From Candidatus Desantisbacteria bacterium CG2_30_40_21 (GTDB lineage: Bacteria; UBA9089; CG2-30-40-21): a stretch of DNA of 10,459 nt. Shown in pieces: positions 1-5,370 of the stretch (position 1 is the first letter of the stretch; every line of letters begins with the position of its first letter). Made by a program: the position numbers and the translations under genes. Under the pieces are notes generated by a model. That model was not told where the DNA came from and did no database searches. It worked only from the letters and a program-made list of their open reading frames with translations. The stretch spans positions 1-10,459 of the forward strand of contig MNYI01000073.1 in the NCBI GenBank assembly GCA_001873945.1. Reading direction: 5' to 3'.

Positions 1-1354
1 CAATAATCTTAGTAGGATTTGCCAACAGGTGTATTTTAACACCCTCTTCCTGTGCGGCTACAACCTCATGCACATCAGCAGGCATTTCATCCTTAGAACG
101 CCTGTAGATGATGCTTACCTCTTTTGCTCTAAGCCGCACAGCCACTCTGGCAGCATCAATAGCCACATTGCCGCCGCCAACCACAGCTACTCGTTTGCCT
201 TGTATGTCCACTTTGTTTTCAATATTTACATCACGCAAAAAGGAAACACCGGATATAATCCCATTCATGTCCTCACCGGGTACACCCATGCCTTTATTTA
301 CATGAGCACCAACAGCAATCATGATAGCCTCAAACCCTTGCGATTTCAAGCTATCGAGAGAATCAACGGTCGTATTCAACTTAAGTTCAACGCCAGTTGC
401 AAGGATGGCATCAATCTCCTGCTGAATAATATCCTGTGGCAGTCGATAATCCGGAATACCAACCCTCATCATCCCACCTGCTACGGATAGTTTTTCAAAC
501 ACCGTTACAGGAAAACCTGCCAATGCCAGATCATGTGCCGCAGTCAGCCCCGCCGGACCTGAACCGATAATTGCCACCCTTTTCCCATTAAATTCTAACC
601 CCTGATCTCTATCTCCTAACTTTTCACTTTTCACTTTTAACTTTTCACTTTCCTCCCAATCCGCCACAAACCTCTTCAGTCCAGCAACAGCAATCGGTTC
701 ATCCACCTTGCCCCGCATACACTCTGTTTCACACGGATGATTACACACCCTGCCGCAAATACCCGGAAATGGATTTTCCCGCCTGATAAGGTCAAGTGCC
801 TGTTGGTATTTCCCCTGAGCAATCAAGGCAACATACCCCTGCACACTAATATTTATCGGACATCCAGATTTACACGGGGATGTTCCTCGTTTATCAATAG
901 CAAATGCACCGGGAACAGCCTGTGCAAATGGTTTATAAATAGCCTTCCGATTACTCATCGCCATATTAAATTTATCAGGCACCTCAACAGGACACGCCTT
1001 AGCACAATCACCGCATCCGGTACACTTGCTTATATCCACGAATCGTGGATTTCTGCGGATAGATACCCTGAAACGACCCGCTTTGCCATCCATCCCTACA
1101 ACCTCTGTTGTAGTCAAAAGCTCAATATTGCAATTGCTGGCAACATCCACCAGCCTTGGAGACATGATACACATAGAACAATCATTAGTTGGAAAGGTCT
1201 TATCCAACTGAGCCATCTTGCCGCCAATAGCCGGTGAGTCTTCAACCAGATACACCCTGAACCCGGCATCAACTAAATCCAATGATGCCTGCATACCAGC
1301 AATGCCGCCACCAATAACTAATACGGAACCGATTTTATTTTCCTTATTTAGCAC
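1..1354 (-). CDS. hdrA: HdrA-like FAD/Fe-S oxidoreductase fused to a GltD-like module (partial, C terminus outside window)
   Basis: This is a continuous open frame of 451 codons that leaves the window at its left edge. Residues 15-20 (GGGIAG) with E38 form the N-terminal FAD-binding Rossmann motif. C59 and C62 lie in the FPTNDCSMC segment typical of HdrA, and C111, C114, C117 and C121 form a ferredoxin-type [4Fe-4S] site. From about residue 158 the sequence becomes like the glutamate synthase small subunit: cysteines 161, 165, 200, 204, 208 and 212, a second FAD motif GSGPAG at 264-269, and an NAD(P)H motif GGGNVA at 393-398. By family, HdrA is the flavin hub of soluble heterodisulfide reductase complexes and can bifurcate electrons; the GltD module may let it use NAD(P)H (inference). 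The start is the GTG at 1354, with GGAGGT five bases upstream; no ATG gives the full FAD motif. It begins 28 bases after the HEPN gene stop. Linker residues 235-246 are encoded by a heptamer repeat. Confidence 0.9.
   Translation of the reverse strand, partial: MLNKENKIGSVLVIGGGIAGMQASLDLVDAGFRVYLVEDSPAIGGKMAQLDKTFPTNDCSMCIMSPRLVDVASNCNIELLTTTEVVGMDGKAGRFRVSIRRNPRFVDISKCTGCGDCAKACPVEVPDKFNMAMSNRKAIYKPFAQAVPGAFAIDKRGTSPCKSGCPINISVQGYVALIAQGKYQQALDLIRRENPFPGICGRVCNHPCETECMRGKVDEPIAVAGLKRFVADWEESEKLKVKSEKLGDRDQGLEFNGKRVAIIGSGPAGLTAAHDLALAGFPVTVFEKLSVAGGMMRVGIPDYRLPQDIIQQEIDAILATGVELKLNTTVDSLDSLKSQGFEAIMIAVGAHVNKGMGVPGEDMNGIISGVSFLRDVNIENKVDIQGKRVAVVGGGNVAIDAARVAVRLRAKEVSIIYRRSKDEMPADVHEVVAAQEEGVKIHLLANPTKII
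619..651. repeat. Tandem TTTTCAC heptamer repeat inside the hdrA coding sequence
   Basis: Four consecutive units of seven bases are visible: TTTTCAC, TTTTCAC, TTTTAAC, TTTTCAC, then a partial TTT. Read on the minus strand they encode the lysine/glutamate-rich stretch SEKLKVKSEKL, between the cysteine-rich part of the GltD-like module and its FAD motif. Such heptamers normally sit between genes; here the array is translated and the frame stays open. Confidence 0.8.
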
Positions 1355-1365
1355 TATTTACCTCC
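1352..1365 (-). promoter_or_regulatory. Ribosome binding site and GTG start of hdrA
   Basis: On the minus strand GGAGGT (1365-1360) precedes GTG (1354-1352) by five bases. This is the only good initiation signal upstream of the FAD motif and fixes the start of the partial HdrA-like gene at a non-ATG codon. Confidence 0.8.
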
Positions 1366-1382
1366 AGAGTTATTACCAAAAA

Positions 1383-1790
1383 CTACTTACAAAAATCTAC
1401 AGGCAATTTTCTTCTGACAAATGCCATTATATCTTTGGTTATTTTAATCATATCTTTTCCTTCCTCAACAGGATATTCATAGAATGGGTCAGTTGGATAT
1501 CGTGATTCTACAGCATATGGTATCAAATTTTCAGCCATATCCCTAAGAGAATCAAAAGAAGAATCTATTTGATAACATAAGTCAAGTAGATAGTCCAAAT
1601 CATGTTGTTTTTCAAATTTAATGTTATGATAGACAAGAAATCCTTTAAGATATTTTTCAGCACTTTGCTGACAATGAAAACAAACAGTATCAACAGGAGC
1701 ATCTTCTGCTTCAATAACAATATTTGCATTTTTTAAGTCATTATTTGCTTTCTTAAACCAATAATTGGCTAAATTTAATCTTTCATCCAT
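1383..1790 (-). CDS. HEPN domain protein (PF05168-like), putative toxin partner
   Basis: The 135-residue, all-helical protein matches the HEPN family in its layout: an N-terminal WFKKANNDLKNA helix, the CFHCQQSAEKYLKG helix (residues 37-50, HxQQ-AEK signature), QHDLDYLL (62-69) and PYAVESRYP (91-99). HEPN proteins paired with an MNT nucleotidyltransferase usually act as RNase toxins that the partner neutralises. This protein has no R-x4-6-H motif: R4, R83, R97, R131 and R132 are not followed by a suitably spaced histidine, so it belongs to the branch without the canonical RNase site and its activity is uncertain. It starts at ATG 1790 with AGGAAG just upstream, overlaps the upstream MNT gene by eight bases, and ends 28 bases before hdrA. 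Cotranslation with MNT is likely. Confidence 0.85.
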   Translation of the reverse strand: MDERLNLANYWFKKANNDLKNANIVIEAEDAPVDTVCFHCQQSAEKYLKGFLVYHNIKFEKQHDLDYLLDLCYQIDSSFDSLRDMAENLIPYAVESRYPTDPFYEYPVEEGKDMIKITKDIMAFVRRKLPVDFCK

Positions 1791-2103
1791 ATAACTTCCT
1801 GCCTCTACTTAATATATCATGAATAAAAGAGCCCATTATATTCTTATCTCTTTCTACTTCAGACGGAGTATAGACAATAATATCCATTGGTATCATATAT
1901 CCTCTAAAAAGTCGTCTAATAGGGATTGACCGTTTATGTCTTGGGATATCTGAATCTCTAACAACTAATAAGTCAAGGTCACTCCCTTTTTTGGGATTCC
2001 CTGAGGCATAAGAACCAAATAAAATAACCATCTCTGGGTGAAAGTGGTTAATAATCTTATCCCTTATGTCTCGAATCACTTCTTCATTAATTTCTCTCAT
2101 CAT
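1783..2103 (-). CDS. MNT-type nucleotidyltransferase, putative antitoxin of the HEPN protein
   Basis: This is a minimal nucleotidyltransferase of about 106 residues. It has the polymerase-beta-fold motif GSYASG (30-35) followed by GSDLDLLVV (40-48), where D42 and D44 bind metal, and a third acidic residue D74 in PMDIIVYT. In studied MNT/HEPN pairs the MNT enzyme AMPylates the HEPN partner and so silences it; the same role here is inference. The frame is open upstream to a GTG at 2121, but the sequence AGGA at 2116-2113 lies nine bases before ATG 2103 and would be inside the gene if the GTG were used, so I prefer 2103 (2100 is also possible). The downstream HEPN gene overlaps its stop codon. 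The pair sits between hdrB and hdrA, which are normally adjacent. Confidence 0.85.
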   Translation of the reverse strand: MMREINEEVIRDIRDKIINHFHPEMVILFGSYASGNPKKGSDLDLLVVRDSDIPRHKRSIPIRRLFRGYMIPMDIIVYTPSEVERDKNIMGSFIHDILSRGRKLYG

Positions 2104-2167
2104 AGTCACCATTCCTATCACAGATTAGAACAAAGCGTGTGTTGTGTGCTTAGGGTCTGTCACAAAA

Positions 2168-2335
2168 TATACTCAAGTGGGGCATAAATTGCGATTTTTC
2201 TCGGGGTGAGGATTAATCAAGGAGAGCAATGGCGCGCAAGGTGAGCAATAGTGTAGTACTATTGCGAACCTGAACAACACAGCTATCGTTGATTAAGACC
2301 AGCGAAAAACGCAATTTATGCCCCACTTGAGTATA
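2168..2335. mobile_element. Palindromic MITE-like element, copy 1 (168 bp)
   Basis: The ends are a perfect 26-base inverted repeat (2168-2193 and 2310-2335), beginning TATACTCAAGTGGGGCATAA. Inside, the two arms stay partly complementary: TTTTTC blocks, AATCAAGGAGAGC against GCTATCGTTGATT, and a central stem GCAATAGT / ACTATTGC. The whole element can therefore fold as one long imperfect hairpin. The bases TATA at each end fit a TA target, but no longer target duplication is visible. No transposase is encoded. A Shine-Dalgarno-like AAGGAG precedes a 14-codon micro-ORF at 2230-2274. It lies between hdrB and the MNT gene; copies 2 and 3 are in the nadA-cobA spacer. Confidence 0.85.
2230..2274 (+). 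other. Micro-ORF inside palindromic element copy 1
   Basis: ATG follows AAGGAG by four bases and opens a frame reading MARKVSNSVVLLRT then TGA. Copies 2 and 3 read MARKVSNSVLFRT: the length change is a whole codon, and the one C/T difference inside the copy 3 frame is silent (CGC to CGT, Arg). Translation is not shown; the element's own palindrome could explain much of the conservation. Confidence 0.35.
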
Positions 2336-2356
2336 GCTACAAGTAGTTACTGTATA

Positions 2357-2381
2357 CCTTTGTGTCTCTGTGGTAAATTCC
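2357..2381 (-). repeat. Dispersed ACCACAGAGACACAAAGG repeat
   Basis: On the minus strand this reads GGAATTTACCAC followed by AGAGACACAAAGG. Related copies are at 10107-10130 (plus strand, same GGAATTTACCAC beginning) and 10273-10290 (minus strand). Simple repeats of this kind are scattered through spacers of many environmental genomes; no function is evident. Confidence 0.65.
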
Positions 2382-2420
2382 TTTACCTGAATAGTTACCT
2401 TCTGCTTTTATCGTCTTTTG

Positions 2421-3266
2421 TTATCCTATCTTCATCTTTCCAACCAATTCATTCGTACTGACCAGATGTTTATTAAGCCACCCTTGCGTATCTTTCATCC
2501 CCAACGCCATCCCCAGTACCTCAGTAAAATAAAGTACAGGAAAATTTGCCCCATCCTGCCTCATCTCAAGGTTTGCCTGACACATGGGGCAGGCAGTAAT
2601 AATACATTCAGCCCCTGATTGTCTTGCCATATTGATTAGCTTTGTCACCAATTCAACCACTATCTTGTCTTGAGGCAGAGACAAACCAGCCCCACAGCAA
2701 TCCGTCTTGTACGACCATTTCATCACTTTACACCCGCAGGCATCAAGGAGATTATCCATGGATTGAGGCTGTTCCACCGAGTCAAATCCATCCTTGTGTG
2801 ACGGTCTGGTAATTAAACAGCCATAATATGCCACAGCTTTTAACCCCTGCAACGGTTTTTTGACCAGCTTGCGAATATTATCAACCCCAACCTCATGATA
2901 AATCACATCCAGCAAATGTCTTGTCTGAACACGACCAGTAAACTGCATTTCAGTCACCTGCTCCAATTCTCTCCGTTTATCAGTAGAAGCCTTCAACTCC
3001 TCATCTGCTTGCCTCAGGTTATGATAGCAGGCAGAGCAAGGCACAGCAATATCCAGCCCTTGTTTTTGAGCAAGCAAAAGATTGCGACCGCTAAGCTGGA
3101 CAGCCAAATCATGATTCAAACTATGACCGGCACTTGCCCCACAGCAATTCCAATCTGGTATCTCCACAAGCTCTATGCCCAATGCCTGACACACAGCCTG
3201 TGTTGACTCGCCATACTCCTTGCCTGTAGAATGTAGAGAACAACCCGGATAATAAGAAAATTTCAT
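2421..3266 (-). CDS. hdrB: Heterodisulfide reductase subunit B-type protein (two CCG domains)
   Basis: The 281-residue protein has two cysteine-rich CCG domains. The first has C9, C41-C42 (DWNCCG), C77 and C80 (PCSAC); the second has C150, C190-C191 (TDCCGAG), C226 and C229 (CPMC). In HdrB these bind two noncubane [4Fe-4S] clusters that reduce the CoB-S-S-CoM disulfide; in bacteria the substrate of HdrB homologues is mostly unknown. The length matches the family (about 280-300). No membrane segment is seen, so it should be a soluble partner of HdrC and HdrA. Its ATG is preceded by GGGGTG, and overlaps by four bases (ATGA) the TGA of the open frame that trails hdrC. hdrA is not directly downstream: an element copy and the MNT/HEPN pair come between. 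Confidence 0.92.
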   Translation of the reverse strand: MKFSYYPGCSLHSTGKEYGESTQAVCQALGIELVEIPDWNCCGASAGHSLNHDLAVQLSGRNLLLAQKQGLDIAVPCSACYHNLRQADEELKASTDKRRELEQVTEMQFTGRVQTRHLLDVIYHEVGVDNIRKLVKKPLQGLKAVAYYGCLITRPSHKDGFDSVEQPQSMDNLLDACGCKVMKWSYKTDCCGAGLSLPQDKIVVELVTKLINMARQSGAECIITACPMCQANLEMRQDGANFPVLYFTEVLGMALGMKDTQGWLNKHLVSTNELVGKMKIG

Positions 3267-3355
3267 ATTAATCGCACCCCTTTTTTGATAGCATCCCTCA
3301 CCACACCCACCTGATTCCTTTTCCGCTCAAATTCCTCAGGCGTATTTCCTTTATT
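3263..3355 (-). pseudogene. Out-of-frame C-terminal extension of hdrC (probable frameshift)
   Basis: Directly after the hdrC stop, the next frame stays open for 30 codons (NKGNTPEEFERKRNQVG and then a DAIKKGVRLI ending) and stops at a TGA that overlaps the hdrB ATG as ATGA. The residue mix looks coded, and the four-base overlap is typical of a real upstream cistron. Removing one A from the AAAA run at 3354-3357 would join this frame to hdrC and make a protein of about 201 residues. It may be a natural frameshift, a sequencing error, or chance. Confidence 0.5.
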
Positions 3356-3869
3356 TTACCTTCTTGAATATCTCCTTTATCCCTTTCTTATCTTTGACTA
3401 TTTCCGGCAGTAGCTTTAATTTACCTTTCATAAACATCTGCTGTCCCAATTGCATATCGGCGAATAATTGTCCGCTCTTCAGCTTATAAAGCCCGATCAA
3501 CTCCAATTCATGCACCCTGCCCCATTTCTTAACACTGTTAAGAAACAACTGATGAAATATCGTGATATTTGGCTCTTTGGAAATATTTTCAGCCACTGCT
3601 ATTTCCCGCAAGGTATCCATAAGATGGGGAATGTCTATCTTCATCGGGCATCGAGTAACACATGTCTGACACCCAACACATAGCCAGATAGTAGATGAGT
3701 TAAGCACTTTAGTTTTACCTTCCATCTGGATCATACGATTAATCTGGTTTGGCTTGTAATCCATCCATGAGGCAATGGGGCAACCTGAGGTACATTTCAA
3801 ACATTGAAGGCATTTATTCACATTCTCATGGCTTTTTTCTGTTACTTGTAAAGCGAATCCTTTGTTCAT
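3351..3869 (-). CDS. hdrC: Heterodisulfide reductase subunit C-type iron-sulfur protein
   Basis: The 172-residue protein carries two classical [4Fe-4S] motifs: C20, C23, C26, C30 (CLQCLKCTSGCP) and C64, C67, C70, C74 (CVGCQTCVTRCP), followed by the helical region RVHELELIGLYKL and a KLKLLP segment found near the end of HdrC. It passes electrons between the HdrA flavin and HdrB. No transmembrane helix is seen, so it is the soluble type. The frame is open up to a TTG at 3887, but AAGGAG at 3882-3877 lies seven bases before ATG 3869 and decides for that start. The stop falls in an A-rich run and the next frame is open up to hdrB, so the natural C terminus may be longer. Confidence 0.9.
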   Translation of the reverse strand: MNKGFALQVTEKSHENVNKCLQCLKCTSGCPIASWMDYKPNQINRMIQMEGKTKVLNSSTIWLCVGCQTCVTRCPMKIDIPHLMDTLREIAVAENISKEPNITIFHQLFLNSVKKWGRVHELELIGLYKLKSGQLFADMQLGQQMFMKGKLKLLPEIVKDKKGIKEIFKKVK

Positions 3870-3876
3870 AATATTA

Positions 3877-3882
3877 CTCCTT
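3877..3882 (-). promoter_or_regulatory. Ribosome binding site of hdrC
   Basis: AAGGAG on the minus strand lies seven bases before ATG 3869. It rules out the upstream TTG at 3887, which would put this site inside the gene. Confidence 0.75.
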
Positions 3883-4134
3883 ATCAAGGTAGATTGGTAA
3901 ACATTCAGGTGCCAGTACGGTAGCTACTCAGATGGATAGACTGTAGGTGTTTAAGCTGTAAGGTCTTCTCCCCCCTGTTACTTCGTGTCCATCCCCCTCA
4001 AGAGCGTATCCTTACCCACAAGTACAAATACAGTTAATTGACAATTATCAATTAGCTATTAACAATTCACAATTAATATTTAATGTTGATAAAGCCAACA
4101 AATAATGGTCAATTGTTAATTATGAATTGACTCC

Positions 4135-4200
4135 TAACCGTTCACAGGAGCACGAAGATTGTCCTTCTTGCGGCTGTCATTTAGAGGGTGTGAACGGTTA
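4135..4200. repeat. Palindrome with 12-base perfect arms
   Basis: TAACCGTTCACA (4135-4146) and TGTGAACGGTTA (4189-4200) are exact inverted repeats around a 42-base interior. In one plus-strand frame the interval reads EHEDCPSCGCHLEGVNGYLP and then stops; the CPSCG motif recalls a zinc-ribbon of a transposase, but there is no start and no further similarity, so a gene remnant is only a possibility. Confidence 0.6.
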
Positions 4201-4274
4201 CCTTCCTTGATTTCCCTGATTCTGGCTTCAGTGCTGATCACTGACGGCTAAACGCTTACGATATGGACACATCA

Positions 4275-4907
4275 CTACTGATGGAGAGAATCAATGGCTT
4301 TTTGCAGGCCATCCTTTATATGATCGTTGATCGGTGCTCCAAGCCTTTGCTCCAATTTAATCCTTAATTCCTCAGGGGTTGTGAACTTCAGGTCTTCTGG
4401 ATTTCGAATACCAATCAGATAAAGCTTGCTTACCATGGTTTCCCCAATACCAGGAAGTTTCTTAAGGGCAGACATGGATATTAATTGGCTTGCCCTTTCT
4501 GCAGTAATCTGATTATTGGTGGTAAATGCTATTTGGGATGGGGTCAGAATTCCAAACTCAACCTCTGAGACATTACATCTTCGGAGTATCCTTTCTTCTT
4601 CAGGGGTTAGATAGACAACATTATGATGAACATCTTCTGTCATCTGTTTCATTACATGAAACCTTTGAATTCCCTCTGGTTCTATTTTTTTCTGAACAGA
4701 CTTATATTTCAATAGCTCATTAATATCAATACCAAATGACCCAATCTCTTCTTTCCCCTTTTCTGTAAGGAAGAACCATTTTTCTGTCTTTTCTTTTTTT
4801 CCAACAATCCAGCCTAATTCTATGGCTCGTTTCAAAAAGACATTGCCAAAGGCAAAGGTATTTATCTGGTCATTACTATTCATCTCAGAAATATCTATTT
4901 CAGACAT
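4275..4907 (-). CDS. Helix-hairpin-helix domain protein of unknown function
   Basis: The 210-residue protein is not one I recognise as a named gene. Near the C terminus (about 148-185) LKKLPGIGETMVSKLYLIGI followed by NPEDLKFTTPEEL is a clear helix-hairpin-helix unit of the type that binds DNA non-specifically and resembles the Cdd1 'pathogenicity locus' family. Residues 18-58 (FGNVFLKRAIELGWIVGKK, then WFFLTEKGKEEI) could be a winged-helix-like unit. There are no signal peptide, membrane segment or catalytic motif. ATG 4907 has GGAGGTGG just upstream, a strong site. It lies between nfu and hdrC on the same strand, with repeats on both sides; no functional link to either neighbour is evident. 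A nucleic-acid-binding role is inferred from the domain only. Confidence 0.75.
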   Translation of the reverse strand: MSEIDISEMNSNDQINTFAFGNVFLKRAIELGWIVGKKEKTEKWFFLTEKGKEEIGSFGIDINELLKYKSVQKKIEPEGIQRFHVMKQMTEDVHHNVVYLTPEEERILRRCNVSEVEFGILTPSQIAFTTNNQITAERASQLISMSALKKLPGIGETMVSKLYLIGIRNPEDLKFTTPEELRIKLEQRLGAPINDHIKDGLQKAIDSLHQ

Positions 4908-4931
4908 TATCCACCTCCATTGTTTGTTTAA

Positions 4932-5010
4932 GTAGATAGACTGTAGGCTGTTAGGCTGTAGGTAGAGACTAATAGTCTACAGTTTTCAGCCTATAACCTA
5001 ACAGCCTATT
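4932..5010. repeat. TAGGCTGT tandem/inverted repeat between nfu and the HHH gene
   Basis: TAGACTGTAGGCTGTTAGGC runs in one direction and, after AGACTAATAGTCT, an inverted version (CAGCCTATAACCTAACAGCC) runs back, so the block can fold into a long imperfect hairpin with a perfect AGACTA-A-TAGTCT tip. It has no T-run, so a terminator role for nfu is not clear. A related GATAGACTGTAGG stretch lies near 3934. Confidence 0.65.
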
Positions 5011-5017
5011 TACCTGT

Positions 5018-5239
5018 TTATACGCCTATCACTTCTTTTACCTCGGGCAACCTTGCCTTTAACATCTTCTCAATGCTAGACTTCAAGGTCATCTGACTCA
5101 TTGGGCAACAACCACAGGCACCAACAAGTCTAACCTTAACTACCCCATCAGCAGAGACATCTACCAACTCTACATTGCCGCCATCAGCCATAAGCCTTGG
5201 CCTTAGCTCATCCAATACTGCAAGCACCTTTTCCTTCAT
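5018..5239 (-). CDS. Nfu-type Fe-S cluster scaffold (NifU C-terminal domain)
   Basis: The 73-residue protein consists only of the NifU C-terminal domain: LRPRLMADGGNVELV (residues 12-26), then the CxxC motif C42-x-x-C45 in GACGCCPMS and the helix MTLKSSIEKML. Nfu domains bind a [4Fe-4S] cluster between two subunits and hand it to apoproteins. An additional cysteine (C44) sits inside the motif where glycine is usual. ATG 5239 follows CAGGAGG, an excellent ribosome site. It lies 131 bases after nadA, on the same strand; NadA requires a [4Fe-4S] cluster, so supply to NadA is a plausible but unproven job. The hairpin block 5265-5364 lies in between. Confidence 0.92.
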   Translation of the reverse strand: MKEKVLAVLDELRPRLMADGGNVELVDVSADGVVKVRLVGACGCCPMSQMTLKSSIEKMLKARLPEVKEVIGV

Positions 5240-5264
5240 TAAGAACCTCCTGATAATAATTTTC

Positions 5265-5364
5265 GGAGTGCGAAAGCTCTTGCTTGCTTTCGCTTTACAA
5301 AACGATAAGCTCTTACTTGCTTATCGTTCCTCTGAAAGCAATAGCAAGTAAGCTATCGCACTCC
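5265..5364. repeat. Block of three hairpins with a common loop and different stems
   Basis: Hairpin 1: GCGAAAGC-TCTTGCTT-GCTTTCGC (5270-5293). Hairpin 2: AACGATAAGC-TCTTACTT-GCTTATCGTT (5301-5328). Hairpin 3, in the opposite sense: GCAATAGC-AAGTAA-GCTATCGC (5338-5359, one mismatch). The block is closed by GGAGTGCGAAAGC (5265-5277) and GCTATCGCACTCC (5352-5364), complementary at 12 of 13 bases. It starts six bases after the nadA stop and ends 25 bases before the nfu start, so it lies in any nadA-nfu transcript. No T-run follows. Confidence 0.8.
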
Positions 5365-5370
5365 AAATAG

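Larger units (their letters stand above)
3870..4274. other. Gene-free spacer upstream of hdrC with several repeats
   Basis: No gene is supported here. The spacer holds an AT-rich stretch of imperfect AATTGTTAATT-type heptamers (about 4033-4130), a 12-base perfect inverted repeat (4135-4146 / 4189-4200), a short CAGTG-CTGAT-CACTG hairpin at 4229-4243 followed by GACGGCTAAACGCTTAC, and, near 3934, a GATAGACTGTAGG stretch that recurs near 4935. A promoter for hdrC must lie here or further upstream; on the minus strand the best I see is TTGTTG with TATTAA 17 bases away (about 4100-4072), which is weak. Confidence 0.5.

Noticed and set aside
29..490. Plus-strand open frame of 153 codons
   Set aside because: It is antisense to the HdrA/GltD-like gene, whose motifs are unmistakable, and resembles no protein.
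737..1237. Plus-strand open frame of 166 codons
   Set aside because: Antisense to the FAD and ferredoxin motifs of hdrA; its residue mix is not protein-like.
2895..3206. Plus-strand open frame over hdrB
   Set aside because: Shadow of hdrB on the other strand with no ribosome site or known motif.
5265..5364. CRISPR array in the hairpin block
   Set aside because: The units are hairpins with differing stems, not identical direct repeats with spacers.
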